Assembly: GCA_013400115.1 (NCBI GenBank)
Contig: VXBP01002360.1
Span: 63,583-127,582, forward strand
Direction of reading: 5' to 3'
DNA length: 64,000 nucleotides
Origin: Rhinopomastus cyanomelas
Taxonomy: Eukaryota > Chordata > Aves > Bucerotiformes > Rhinopomastidae
In this document: in pieces, positions 22,657-34,147 of the stretch
Layout of the letters: each line of letters starts with the position of its first letter
Position numbering within the stretch: position 1 is the first letter of the stretch
Notes under the pieces: model-generated
Seen by the model: only the letters and a program-made list of their open reading frames with translations
Told to the model about the DNA's origin: nothing
Databases searched by the model: none
Translations under genes and position numbers: made by a program

Positions 22657-22884
22657 TAGAAGTTCCACATCAATCTGAGAAGGAACTTCTTCATGGTGAA
22701 AGTGACAGAGCACTGAAAGGAGCTGCCCAGGGTGGTTGTGGAGTCTCCTTCTCTGGAGACATTTGAAACCTGGCTGGATGTGTTCCTGTGTGACTGGATC
22801 TAGGTGGTCCTGCTGTGGCAGGGGGATTGGACTACATGATCTTTCAAGGTCCCTTCCAGTCCCTAATGTCCTGTGATGCTGTGG
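22657..22884 (+). mobile_element. CR1 LINE, group A, about 230 bp
   Basis: Starts GTTCCACATCAATCTGAGAA and ends TTCCAGTCCCTAATGTCCTG. Shares CTTCATGGTGAA with the copy at 38654. Confidence 0.93.
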
Positions 22885-23589
22885 TATCAGGTTTCCCTTT
22901 AAGGAAGAACAATGTTAGTCAGAAATGCCTATCAGGGATGCTTGAATTTAATTTGAATCCATGTTTTTAAACCCATTGTTACTACTGCTGTCGTTTCCAT
23001 ACAGGGTTAATTAACATGCAGCACCTGAGCTTTAATGCTCTTTCATTGTCAGTTTGAATTTATTGGCCAGTGAGTTTTAGACTGGGAATATCTCCTGCCT
23101 TTTAATTAGGATTTTAATATGGGGACCAGAAGAGTCTGGCAGACGACAGTCAGAGTTAACAGAAGTAAACACAGACAACATTACATGTCCTCACCTTGAA
23201 TAAGAAGGGTTGATCAGAAATGTGATTTGAACTGCTTGTAGAAGACAAACTATGGACCAGCAAACTCTCCTTCCGGGCCATAACTTACATGTTTTTGCTC
23301 ACTTCAATTTTTTTGCCTCTTTCAGAAGGGCAAACCCTTGGATTGCCTGGGAAAGCCTTGTGATACCCATCCAATAACTTAACACTGGGTTTCCTGCAGT
23401 ATCTTTCCCTGGTGTGCTGCAAAACATCCTTTTCCATCTTGTGCTGTAAAAGGCTTTCCAAGGTCTTCAGTGACAAAGGAGTGGTGTGCTGCTAGCATCC
23501 ACGGCTGGAGCAGAACAGCAGAGCATGGCTGCCTAGGGGAGGTGTTATGGAGGCTCTGAGCACTTATCTGAGTCAGCTAGTAGAAGAAT
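22885..23589. other. Single-copy stretch, nothing recognised
   Basis: Includes TTAATTAACATGCAG near 23008. No gene. Confidence 0.4.
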
Positions 23590-23942
23590 GGAACCGTAGA
23601 ATCATCGAATGGCTGCAGTTGGCAGAGACCTTAAAGACCATCTAGTTCCAACCCCCCTGCACAGGCAGGGACACCTTCACTACAGCAGGTTACTCAGGGC
23701 CCCAGCCAGCCTGGCCTTCAACAGTGATGAGGCAGCCACAACTACCTTGGGCAACCTGTTCCAGCATCTCAGCGCCCTCACAGCATAGACTTTGTTCCTC
23801 CTGTCCAACCTCAGTCTCCCCTCTTCAAGTCTGGAGCCCTTTCCCCTTGTCTTCTCGCTGTGCACCCGTGTCAAAAGCCCTCCCTCAGCTTTCTTGCAGC
23901 CCCCTTCAGACATTGCAAAGCTGCTATAATCATCACATCCAC
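23590..23942 (-). mobile_element. CR1 LINE, group D, about 350 bp
   Basis: Tail GTAGAATCATCGAATGGCTG, CCTGCACAGGCAGGGACACC, and CTTTCCCCTTGTCTTCTCGC. 5'-truncated within ORF2. Confidence 0.92.
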
Positions 23943-24900
23943 CTTCTGTAGCCAAAGGAGAAGCACAGAGGCCTCCCCAGCTGCTGAACCAACTATTGTG
24001 CCCCGTGTCCCTGGTGCAGCACGTTGTGCTTCAGAGGGATCGAGTGCCTTCAGTGTGATGCTGGCTGTGGATTTCAGTTTTATTAAAACAGTAAATTTGC
24101 CACGGAATCAGCTGGTGTCCTCCAGAAACCCTGCCAAGGGTGCAGGCAGTCTGCACCGAGAGCAGAGGCAGCTGCCACGCAGAGAGGAGTGACTGGATGA
24201 GGGCTTCTGATGGCACTGCTGGGGTTTGCTGCTTCTCTCCAACAGCCAAGCGCCGCAGAAGCTGTTATGAGAGTGGGGTTTGCTTGGTGCTCCACGGCCA
24301 CAGCACAACTGCTGCTCCTTTCCATCAGCCCAGAACAGGGGAATCAAGCAGACAGTCATGCACAAGTCACCGTGCAGCCCGTTGTGAAGACCCTCATGTA
24401 TCTGACTGCTAATAAGGGAGCGTTGCTCTTCATCCAAATGCCTGATGGTCTCGTTATCGCAGGCGAGGAGCAAGTTCATGTAACTGCCAAACGATGTTAG
24501 TTCAATAATGGCTGTTGGCTGCACTTTAATCTTGCAGAGGGAAATGTCACGATAACCCTCCCTCGTGCAGTCCTCGCTATATTAAGGCAGAAGCTCTGCT
24601 GGGAAGGGAATATGTTCCATATGCTGGAAGGCACACCCCGAGCCTCAATCTTTTTAGCTAAAGTAGCTCTTTAAGGCAACAGTGACACAGAACTTGCTTT
24701 TTAAAACTGAAAATTTTTGTTTAAAAACTTTAAAAATTGTATTTGTTTTTTAATTAATACAAAACCAGGGGGGGTTGGAGCCAGATGCCACCCTTTCTGC
24801 TCTTGTGGCTGGTGTTTTGTATTTAACAGGTGTGTAATCCCATATGGGTCCAGTTTGTGTTTCTGGCATCGTTACAAGAATCTGTGAACAGAAAATGTAA
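23943..24900. other. CR1-free block with one exon-like minus segment
   Basis: A 138-codon minus frame (24108-24524) is preceded on that strand by an acceptor-like CATTTCCCTCTGCAAG (exon side starts at 24530). No donor is convincing and no domain is recognised. Confidence 0.3.
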
Positions 24901-25081
24901 GGGGGTGACAGAGCACTGGAAGGGGCTGCCCAGCGGGGTTGTGGAGTCTCCTTCTCTGGAGAGGTTTCAAACCCACCTGGCCATGTTCCTGTGTGACTTG
25001 GTCTAGGGGATCCTGCTGTGGCAGGGGGACTGGACTGGATGCTCTTTCGAGGTCTGTTCCAATCCCTAATGTTCTGTGATT
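24901..25081 (+). mobile_element. Short CR1, group A (about 180 bp)
   Basis: Starts at GGTGACAGAGCACTGGAAGG and keeps the full 3' end. First of three similar short copies within 1.8 kb. It shares GGATGCTCTTTC with the copy at 26503. Confidence 0.95.
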
Positions 25082-25939
25082 ACAAACTTCCATGCTAGAA
25101 ACCCATCCATCTCTCTGTGATAGATGTCTTCTCTGTTTGCACCTTATCTCAGGCAAATCCTGTTGACTTTTGCACCCCAATATTTGAAGCTGGTGCTTTT
25201 CTTGGAGTAAAAAGATAAAATTCCTGCAGTTAACAGGAAACTACCTGAGATCCGATGCTGCCTTATTTAACATTTCCTTCTATTTGCCATCAGAATTAAT
25301 ACTAACTGATGCTGTTAATGCTCAGCTGTTTTTCCAGATGGAGGCACCTGGCCAGAGAAGGACTCCTGTGCTGGCACACAAGAGCCACAAACCTTACCCT
25401 GCAGCTCGAGGTTTGTTGTTCCAGACAAGTCACAAACAGCTCAAAGCAAATAATGTCCTGCTGTCCAGACCCTCAAGCCAGGAGGGTGTTTGTTTCTTGG
25501 AAAATGGCAAGATCTTAGTAATCTAGTAGGTAAACAAGAATTTGCAACACTATAGGAGTATTTATTTCTCATTCCAAACACAAAGATCGAGAGCTAGTGT
25601 TTTCCCCTCTGGAAAATCCCATATGTGCAGAACAGGTGCTAAATGGAGGTGCTGGGAATAAATTAATAAAAATCTACTTTACCCCTGCTAGGAAAAGAGA
25701 TTTCTTGTTTTCAGATGAAAGTGTGACCCTTGTGGCTACATTAATGACTGCTGAGGATTTGTTGTTTGATAGTGTGAGGACTGGACCCAGATCCAGCTGT
25801 ACAGTGGAAGATGCAGAGCCACATGTCCATATCTACCTGCACCAGTAATGGGGTGAAAGGAAAGGAGAATAACTTCTGTGTGGGAGAATGATGAACTTTT
25901 GGACAGTTGGCAGAAAATACTGCATTTAGTAAGGAAAGA
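25082..25939. other. Single-copy stretch, nothing recognised
   Basis: An 80-codon plus frame (25284-25526) has no recognisable domain. Confidence 0.45.
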
Positions 25940-26118
25940 AACCCTGTGAAGGTGACAGAGCACTGGAAAGGGCTGCCCAGGGAGGGTTGTGGAGTCACCT
26001 TCTCTGGAGACATTTAAAACCCACCTGGTTGATCTAGGGGATCTTGCTGTGGCAGGGGGATTGGACTGGATGACCTTTTGAGGTCTCTTCCAATCCCTAA
26101 TGTTCTGTGATTCTGTGT
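25940..26118 (+). mobile_element. Short CR1, group A (about 178 bp)
   Basis: Starts TGTGAAGGTGACAGAGCACT. An internal deletion of about 15 bp removes the TGTTCCTGTGTGAC part. The extra G in GGAGGGTTGTGG is shared with the copy at 26503. Confidence 0.95.
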
Positions 26119-26502
26119 TTTGGGAATTTTCCTTCTATTTTCCTGCTAAGTGCCTGAGTTAGGCAAGATACTGTAATCTTGAATAGCTTTTACAAGCTGT
26201 TGTTTTCTGCAGGACAAGCTGTGCTGAACTGGAATGGGGAGATCTGGAGGCTGAATTGCTATGAGGCAGTTGTGGATGTGAGCACTCACAGTTTACTGGA
26301 GATTTACTCAAGCACTTCTTCATGCCCAGTGCTCTGCAGCACACGGAGTACTTGTGCTCCTCCTCAGAGCAGTTGTGACCATGCAGCAGGTACAGACTGG
26401 CTGATTTCCCTGAATTCAGAGAGTTTCTGAGTTCTCTGAAGACTGAGGTTGCCACCAGGATCTCAGTGAGTGGAACCTTTAGGCAAATCCCTCTTACACT
26501 GG
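26119..26502. other. Single-copy stretch, weak exon-like segment
   Basis: From an acceptor-like TGTTGTTTTCTGCAG (to 26211) one frame is open for over 50 codons to a weak GTACAG donor-like site at 26383. No family is recognised. Confidence 0.2.
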
Positions 26503-26676
26503 TGGGTGACAGCACTGGAAGGGGCTGCCCAGGGAGGGTTGTGGAGCCTCCTTCTCTGGAGACATTTAAAACCCACCAGGAGATGTTCCTGTGTGACTGG
26601 ATCTAGGTGATCCTGCTGTGGCAAGGGGACTGGACTGGATGCTCTTTCAAGGTCCCTTCCAATCCCTAATGTTCTG
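26503..26676 (+). mobile_element. Short CR1, group A (about 174 bp)
   Basis: Starts GGGTGACAGCACTGGAAGGG. It ends abruptly after TAATGTTCTG, with no ATTCTGTG repeat. Confidence 0.95.
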
Positions 26677-27120
26677 TTAAAACCCAACCCTCTTCTTAAT
26701 GTCTCTCATCTTGAAGGATGGATTTAAGTGGAGTGATGAGCTGCTGGTGCTTGTCTAACCTGTTCCTTTTAAACACTGCAGGTTAATCTCTCTGATTGGA
26801 AAGGTTTAGGACTCGCTCCTTAGAGAGCTCCCCATGGCAATTAGTGGAAGACTAAAAACCACCCAAATTACCTTTCCTGAAAGGAGGAGGAGGAACGTGC
26901 TCCAGCGTCAGCACTTGTGAAGCTGCAGCGAGAAAGAACGAGTAAGGTAAACTTTCATATCTTTTGTCTTTGGTTTCTTTCAAGAAGCCATTAAGTCCCT
27001 TTTAAAACCTGCTGCATAACGAAAAAAAAGCAGAATATGTCTACAAAATGTTGAAGTTTGAATGAAATTTCCTGTTAACTGCATCCAGAAAGGCTGAAAG
27101 GAACTTGGGGGGTTCCAGTT
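26677..27120. other. Single-copy stretch, nothing recognised
   Basis: No gene or repeat identified. Confidence 0.4.
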
Positions 27121-27735
27121 GACAGCCAGCAGTGTGCCCAGGTGGCCAAGAAGGCCAATGGCATCCTGAGTTGTGTTAGAAGTAGTGTAGCCAGCAGGAG
27201 CAGGGAGGTGGTTGTCCCCCTGTATTTGGCACTGGTGAGGCCACATATTGAGTACTGGATCCAGTTTTGGACACCTCAATACAAGAGAGATACCGAGGGG
27301 CTGGAGCAGGTGCAAAGAAGGGCAACAAAACTGGTGAAGGGCCTGGAGAATAAGTCTTATGAGGAGAGGTTGAAAGAGCTGGGGCTCTTTAGTTTGAGGC
27401 TGAGGTGAGACCTCATCATGACCTGAAAGGACAGTGTGGAGAGGTTGGTGCTGGTCTCTCCTCACAAGCAATTGGTGACAGAACAAGAGAAAATGGGTTC
27501 AAACCACAACAGGGGAGGGTTAGACTGGATATTAGGGAATGTTTTTTCACAGAAAGAGTGGTCAGGCAGTGGAACAGGCTGGGATTGAGTCGCCACCCCT
27601 TGAGATGTTTAAAGGTTGTTTAGATGTGGTATTGGGAGATCTGGTTTAAGGGTGAGCTTTGTAGAGTAGAGTTGGTGGTTGGGCTTGATGATCCCAAAGG
27701 TCTTTTCCAAAACCAGAGCGATTCTGTGATTCTCT
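27121..27735 (+). mobile_element. CR1 LINE, group B, about 615 bp
   Basis: Starts CAGCCAGCAGTGTGCCCAGG, as at 3771, and ends GATGATCCCAAAGGTCTTTT. An 88-codon sense frame keeps RPHIEYWIQFWTPQYKRD and LGLFSLRLR, then breaks. The ORF2 C-terminus continues in another frame (GRVRLDIRECFFTERVVRQW). Confidence 0.95.
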
Positions 27736-28977
27736 GAACATTGGGACTGCTGGGATAGTGTGTATGGCCCTATCACACATTTCTTAGAGTTAAAAGCAAA
27801 GGTTGGAGGGAAAAATCACAAGGGTACCTCAGATGAATGTCAGGCTCTTCCAGTGCAGACACTTCTATCTATTAATAAATGAAGTTATCGAATGCTAAAA
27901 GGTTGCCTGAGTGATAAATGATGCATGCCTCAAATATCCCGCATGCATCTTTCATCACATGCAGCATATGCTGTTGAGATGTCAAATTAAAATGGAAGTA
28001 AAAGGGTAGTGTCTGCCTCCTTCCTCTGTCTTTTCTTCCTACACTTCATCTTAAACACAGATTAATTCATTTCACCTTGCTTGCCCTTTGACTGAAAGTG
28101 TTGAAGGTCTGCGCACACAGCTCTGTCCTTAATCTTTGTAAATTGTTATGGGGATAGAGACCCTATTTCCAACTATTTTAGAGTAAGCCTTAGGGTTTGT
28201 TAGCAGGTTATTAAAACATGACTGGATTAAGCATTGCCCATTCTTTAGAAGCCTGTGTAACTTCATTTTTGCTGTGGCTGTCAATCTGCAGCTGGGATCC
28301 AGTTGAAAATCCCTGGTACCCGTGACAAATCCAAATGTTTGATATCCCATCCATCCCTTATATCCTCCTTAGAGAAACTGCTGAAGCCTTGATAATGCTG
28401 GGATTATGGTCACAGCAAGTAAACTCTAAACTTGGGATGAAAATACGCGTGAAAGGAATTTACAGTCCCCAAAACAGAGTGTTTGCTAGAGACAAGCTTC
28501 TTTGAGCAACATGGTTTTCAACACCTGGTGGAGCACTGGTGTTGTCCAGTCACGGAGGTGTTTTGCAGAGACAAGGTGCTTTACTTTATGGCTGGAGCTG
28601 TGCATGTGGAGCCGCACGGTTCCTTTATGTACTCAAACACCAAAGTGCTTCCTCTTTCCACCTCAATCACCACTCATGTCCCTGGGTCATATTAAAAATA
28701 CAAATGGGATCAATTGTGCTGCTGATGAGAGGAAATGTGGTGGTGATAAGTACGTGCCCATTGACTTGCTGCTGCTGCTCTGGAGAGGAGAGACAGTGAG
28801 TGACAACCTGAATGCATCCTAACAATGAAGTGAGGAAATCAATCCAGCTGGCACGTCACCCCCAACAGATGGACTGTGCCTGGTCAAACAGGTAGGATTT
28901 AAACACTTTCTGGTGTGTGAGTTAGGTGTTGAGGTAAATTCTTCACCAGGTAGCTGGGTTAGGCTTATGACATGGCC
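27736..28977. other. 1.2-kb CR1-free block, no gene recognised
   Basis: Three overlapping plus frames at 28483-28822 are open but match no family I know and are within chance length. Confidence 0.45.
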
Positions 28978-29138
28978 AAGGGCTGCCCAGGGAGGTTGTG
29001 GAGTCTCCTTCTCTGAAGACATTTAAGACCCACCTGAACATGTTCCTGTGTGACTTGATCTAGGTGATCCTGCTGTGGCAGGAGGATTGGACTGGATGAT
29101 CTTTTGAGGTCCCTTCCAATCCCTAACATTCTGTGATT
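28978..29138 (+). mobile_element. Short CR1, group A (160 bp)
   Basis: Starts AAGGGCTGCCCAGGGAGGTT and ends TTCCAATCCCTAACATTCTG. Confidence 0.94.
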
Positions 29139-29184
29139 CAACTGCCTTGATAATGGTCAGGAACACTCATGATACTATAGATTC

Positions 29185-29310
29185 CAAGGTGAGGCTGGAT
29201 GGGGGCTCTGGGCAGCCTGGTCTGCTGAGTCGCTGCCCATGCCAGAGGGTTGGAACTGATGATCTCTGAGGTCCCTTCCAATCTACACCATTCTGTGGTT
29301 CTGTGATACT
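29185..29310 (+). mobile_element. Short CR1 3' end, group F
   Basis: GAGGCTGGATGGGGGCTCTG, then GGTCCCTTCCAATCTACACC and TTCTGTGGTTCTGTGATACT. It lies 46 bp behind the group-A copy in the same orientation. Confidence 0.9.
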
Positions 29311-30263
29311 AGGTGTCATCCCCTGGCTCTGGTGAGCAATATAGACACTATCCTGGGTCCAAGATCCTGTTTCAGTAATGAAACTGTAAAACTCATTTCC
29401 ATTTTGGAAGTTCTACCATGCAGTGACAGTCTTGATGAGTCTCACACAGTGACAAGCTGAGATGTCACCAAACTGGCCCTAGCAGATTTCCTTGGTTTTT
29501 GTGCAGTACCACACACGTTGCCAACAAACTGAAGTATTTAAAGGTAAGAAAAGTTCATAAATAAGAAGAAAAAGCAGATTTATTTTAAAGCTACGGGGAG
29601 GTGATGAGATTCTCAGCCTAAATGTAAACTGGTGTCATCATAGTCGGTCCAGTAACACCCTGTTGTCCGTCGCAAGGTCAAAGTCAGCAGCTACATCTGC
29701 AAAGACATTGATGCATCTGGTTCTCATTAAAGCAAAAAAGATGCCTAAGTGCCCTTAAAATCTTCTCTTTGGGCTTTAAAAACTGAATTATCTCTGAAAA
29801 GGCAGTGCCTTTTCAAAGGGTTTTTACTTCCATGAAGTGGATTCTGTATAAAGCAGTGGAAAAGCAAACTTTGTGAAAATGAAGATTGCAGACGGCGAAT
29901 ACATTAGCTCTTAGTTTTTCCTGTAATTTAGAGATTCTTGGGACAGAGTGACCTATTTTTTAGCTTTAAAAGGAGAAAAAAAACCCAACCCAAACCCAAC
30001 TCCTGTCAGGATTAAAATGAATTTAGTTTTATTAACACTTTTGTACCAGCCACATTTAGCCTCCAGTCCTTGAAAGGCACATGGAGAGGAGGAGATGGTA
30101 CAATCAGAGCAACCTCCCTGCTGTGTCTATTAGTAGAGTGCTGGGTTCTATCTTTGCCTGTTGTCATTCATGGGCTAAATGGATGTGCTGTGTTGACGTG
30201 ATGTGCTCTGTCAAGAAGTTCTTTGATTCCTCTGTGCTTTTGATAAATTACAGCTCTATTCTC
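29311..30263. other. CR1-free block with one micro-exon-like segment
   Basis: Holds the 29507-29543 segment and a C/A-rich AAACCCAACCCAAACCCAAC run (29981-30000). Otherwise unrecognised. Confidence 0.4.
29507..29543 (+). other. Splice-bounded 37-bp segment (weak exon candidate)
   Basis: Preceded by TTTCCTTGGTTTTTGTGCAG and followed by AAAG|GTAAGA. Open in two frames; the phase-0 reading is YHTRCQQTEVFK plus one base. That leftover G is in phase with the first two bases of the candidate exon at 36029. Small and unproven. Confidence 0.15.
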
Positions 30264-30605
30264 ATCACAGAACATCAGGGATTGGAAGGGACCTCAAAAG
30301 ATCATCCAGCCCAATCCCTCTGCCACAGCAGGATCCCCTAGATCCAGTTGCACAGGAACACATCCAGGTGGGTCTGAAACATATCTCCAGAGAAGGAGAC
30401 TCCACAAACCTCCTGGGCAGCCCCTTCCAGTGCTCTGTAACCCTCACTGGGAAGAAGTTCCTTCTCATGTTGATGTGGAACCTCCTCTGTTCCAGTTCAC
30501 ACCCGTTGCCCCTTGTCCTGTCATTGGTGCCACTGAGCAGAGCCTGGCTCCATCCTCCTGACAGCCACCCTTCACATATTTATCAACGTTAATGAGGTCC
30601 CCCCT
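30264..30605 (-). mobile_element. CR1 LINE, group A, about 340 bp
   Basis: Tail ATCACAGAACATCAGGGATT. ORF2 C-terminus at the right (TTGATGTGGAACCTCCTCTG, CCATCCTCCTGACAGCCACC). 5' end in the LINVDKYVKGG region. Confidence 0.95.
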
Positions 30606-31076
30606 AGGTTGATGCAAGTAGTTCAGGGACCTGTTTGGTTCCCATCTCCCTTTCCATTCCACTGCCACAAACCAGCCTTTGGATTTTCCAGCGCTGTGTT
30701 TCATTTGCAAGAGAAAAGGGTACTTCCCTAACCCAGCTCTAACTCTGGTCGAGGGGGAACTAACATAAAGGCACATTTCATTTGGTGCTCACAGAGAGTA
30801 TCACCCTTTCCCTCTTTGCAGCACCTTAGGTGACCTAAAGAACACTCAACAGCTTTCAACAGTCATGAAAGAAGCCTAATTAGGAGATAATGGTTTAGCA
30901 ACAGGGAATTGAAATTGAGGGGTTGCTGAGGGGAACGTCGCACGTGGCAGAGCTGAACTGGAGATCACATCCTTAGATACCTGCTCTTCTGCTTTGAGAT
31001 GCTCTAAACTGAAGTGCTGCTTTCAGGAATGCACATTACAGCTCCACTCAGCAGCGTGGTGATGAAATAAGGCAAT
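30606..31076. other. Single-copy stretch, nothing recognised
   Basis: No gene or repeat identified. Confidence 0.4.
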
Positions 31077-31255
31077 CACAGGGTCACAGAACGTTAGGGA
31101 TTGGAAGGGACCTAGAAAGATCATCTAGTCCAATCCCCCTGCCAGAGCAGGACCACCTAGATCCAGCTGCACAGGAACATGTCCAGGTGGGTTTTAAACA
31201 TCTCCAGAGAGGGAGACTCCACAGCCTCCCTGGGCAGCCCTTTCCAGTGCTCTGT
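31077..31255 (-). mobile_element. Short CR1, group A (179 bp)
   Basis: Full 3' end (CACAGAACGTTAGGGATTGG), truncated at TTACAGAGCACTGG read on the minus strand. Shares the common breakpoint. Confidence 0.94.
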
Positions 31256-33227
31256 AAGCTCTCAGCTTAGTGGCCAGGTTGTGTTGGGTGTTGGTTGTGA
31301 TTCTCATGTGGGGCAGAGAACTTTACATCTAATTCCCAATGAACTGGTGGGAGCAGTTGCTATAAGAAGGAAAATGTAATCGTGTCTTGAATCTGTGGGT
31401 TGACAACAGCCCAGCTAGAAGCATCTTCCAGCTGTTTGCAATTTGTCTGTAATTATTATTCAATGTTATCATTGACTTATCACTATTCAATATCACCATC
31501 GAGTTATTACGATGCAATGTTATCCCTGGAACATTACAGTTCAGTGTTGTTATTGAATTTTTAGAATTCACTATGACTACTGACTGACTGTTACTGAATT
31601 ACTGCAATACATGCAGTGGTGTTGAAGGCATCACAGCACAACACCACAAACCCGTGCTTCACACACTGCACAGTGCTTTCTCCAGGTACTACTGTGGCCT
31701 TTCCAATTCCTGCTTAAATTCTAGTCTATTACTTCAAATTGAGGGGGTTTTCACTTTATTTATAGTGTAGGTTGGGAGGATTAGAATCAAATAAATTAGT
31801 CTTCAGGAAAAAGCTCTCCAGCAGGAGATCACTGACTTGCTTTTGTTTTCATTTTGCTGCTTTGCAAAGTACCTGCAGGAGCTGTGGTCCATGCAGAAAT
31901 ACACAGGTACCTGATTTCCTTTGAAGCTGCTGGACAGGAGGCATTTTAATACTTGTTAAGGTCCTGTCCTCTAATACCAGGGCATATTTGCTGTCTGGTG
32001 TTTGCTGAAGGCAAACCAACCTTCTCCCCCTGTAATTTTCTGTGGTTGCTGGGCTGTTCACACAACTGCTCTGGTTGTTGCCTAGTGGCACCGACCCCCT
32101 CAGGCACCGACCCCTTCACTTCTTATTACAGCTCTGCCAAGGAAACCCTTCATTTCTGACCAAGATGCTGCATCCTATCTCCTGAAAACCCTTGCTGCTT
32201 CCTAGCCAGCCAGAAGTGACACTGGGTTTTGCTGCGAGGGGTCTGTGAAGGAGTAGCCAGGAGGGGGAGGGTGAAGAAGTGCTGCTACAGCTCTAGGAAG
32301 TGGGCACTTCTGGCTGAAATGCCAGAGCGCTGGCGCTTGGGCTGCACTTCCCATCCAGCTGGCTGGCAGCCATAGGCATCAGCTCGTTTCGTAGCAAATC
32401 TGGAAGGTTTCTATTCAGCTCAAGTCATTAAAGCATCTTATTTCTGAACAGAACATTTGCCCATCAGGTCCCCTCGTTTGAAACGGCGCTAGATTAGACT
32501 ATTCTCCTTTAATTGCTGCTCTCTCCCAAAACCAGGGTGAGGGCTGAGGACACTGCTGTCGTTACCTACGCCTGATTTCATTTTAATTACTACAAAACCA
32601 CCCTCCCTCAGACCTATAAGGCAAAAACCCTTGTGTTTTGCTATGGAAACAGACGTTCAGCTTCAGTTTTCCAGGCTCTAACGAATATTCAAGACAGAGG
32701 AAGAGTGTGATTTTAATTGCTGATGAGGCTTTTCTCGTGTTGGTCAAGGCAAGACTAAGCCTGCAGGGTGCCACAAGAGATGTCTTTGTTTGTAAAAAGA
32801 TTCCAGCTGTCATGAGTGTCACTGTGTGTCTCCCACAGAGCTCTTGAGGATGATTACAGCTCTCAGAGCCTGAGCCCTCATTTGCCTTCCTATTCTCCTC
32901 CACCTACTCTCTGTCTTTTCCCTGCTTTAGTTCAGCAGCTCCTACTTGGAGGTTTTCAGGAGGTGAGGGGCTGGCTCTGGCTGTGTGCAATGTTGTTAAA
33001 TAACAAAGGGACTCCACTATATCCAGTTCAGCCTGGGATGATTCATACTGTGCTGGTTAGAAATAGCTGTGGGCTCCTGCCTTGTGCTTCACCTGGTAAT
33101 CCTGGCTGCATCCTTGTCCTTTCTACCCAACCATATTGTTTTGCTCTCCTGGGTAGCACCAGACCCATGTCCCACACTGTGTCACTCAATATTTGAAGAG
33201 GCAGTGTTTTAGGGCTGAGGTTGTGGT
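31256..33227. other. 2-kb CR1-free block, no gene recognised
   Basis: Contains the 27-bp tandem repeat listed next and a weak splice-bounded 28-bp segment (31879-31906). Several 70-126-codon frames are unrecognised. Confidence 0.45.
31452..31590. repeat. Degenerate 27-bp tandem repeat, about 5 units
   Basis: The TTCAA-like core recurs at 31459, 31486, 31513, 31540 and 31567, exactly 27 bp apart. A typical unit resembles ATTCAATGTTATCATTGACT plus about 7 bases. The period is a multiple of 3, so the minus frame gives a repeated S-M-I-T-L-N-like peptide, which I regard as incidental. Confidence 0.7.
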
Positions 33228-33660
33228 TTCACAGAATCACAGAGTTACTCTGCTTTTGGAAAAGACCTTTGGGATCATCAAGTCCAACCATCCACCCTAC
33301 CTTACAAGTTCATCCCTAAACCAGATCCTTCAGCATCTCATCCAAACAATCTTTAAACACATCCAGGGGTGGCAGCTCATCCACCTCCCTGGGCAGCCCA
33401 TTCCAGTGCTTGACCTCTCTTTCTATGAAAAATTCCTTCCTGATATCTAGTCTAAACCTACCCTGTTGTGATGTGAACCCCTTCCCTCTTGTTCTATCAC
33501 TAATTGGTTATGAGAAGAGGCCAGCACCAACCTCTCCACAACATCCTTTCAGGTAGTTGTAGAGAGTGATGAGGTCTCCTCTCAGCCTGCTCTTCTTCAA
33601 ACTAAAGAGCCCCAGCTCTTTCAGTCCTTCCTCATAAGATTTATTCTCCAGGTCTCATTG
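33228..33660 (-). mobile_element. CR1 LINE, group B, about 430 bp
   Basis: Tail TTTCACAGAATCACAGAGTT, AAACACATCCAGGGGTGGCA, then the ORF2 end: TCTCCTCTCAGCCTGCTCTT and AGAGCCCCAGCTCTTTCAGT. 5' end near CTCCAGGTCTCATTGTGG. Confidence 0.93.
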
Positions 33661-34147
33661 TGGTTTGAGCACAGCCACTTCATAAGAGAGAAGATGTTTT
33701 GTGGCACATGGTGTCTTCAACCCAACAGTGAGGGCGTGCTGTGGAGTCCACAGCTTTCATTTCCTGCTGGATGGTCACCAGGCCAACCACAGCACACGTA
33801 AGGCACTGCCTGTGTTGTCACTGTCACTCCTCTTTGATGCTTCCACCCCTGAGGATGCTAAATGTCTTGGAACAATCAAATCTCCAGACAAAGCAGAGCA
33901 CTAAGTTTTGGTTATTTATTATTATATATTATATATATATAATTATTATATGCTATTAGTTGGATAAATAGCCCAGTTTGGTTGTTTATTCAACTTTGCT
34001 GGGCAGCTAAACAAAAAAGCAGCCCCAAGGATCCAGCTTTTCCCTCCCGAGTCTAGCTTATCCCTGTGGCTTATCTGGGTTATTATCAGTAAGGTGATGT
34101 AGCAAGTTTTAAACAAGAATATTTGAGACAATCCCTTTGTTTATTAA
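33661..34147. other. Single-copy stretch with AT-rich repeat
   Basis: Contains a TA/TTA low-complexity tract at 33913-33957. Otherwise nothing recognised. Confidence 0.45.
33913..33957. repeat. AT-rich microsatellite
   Basis: About 45 bp of almost pure A/T with ATATAT and TTATTA runs. Confidence 0.8.

Noticed and set aside
29981..30000. AACCC-like run as a telomere-type repeat
   Set aside because: Spacing is irregular and not TTAGGG/CCCTAA; only 20 bp.
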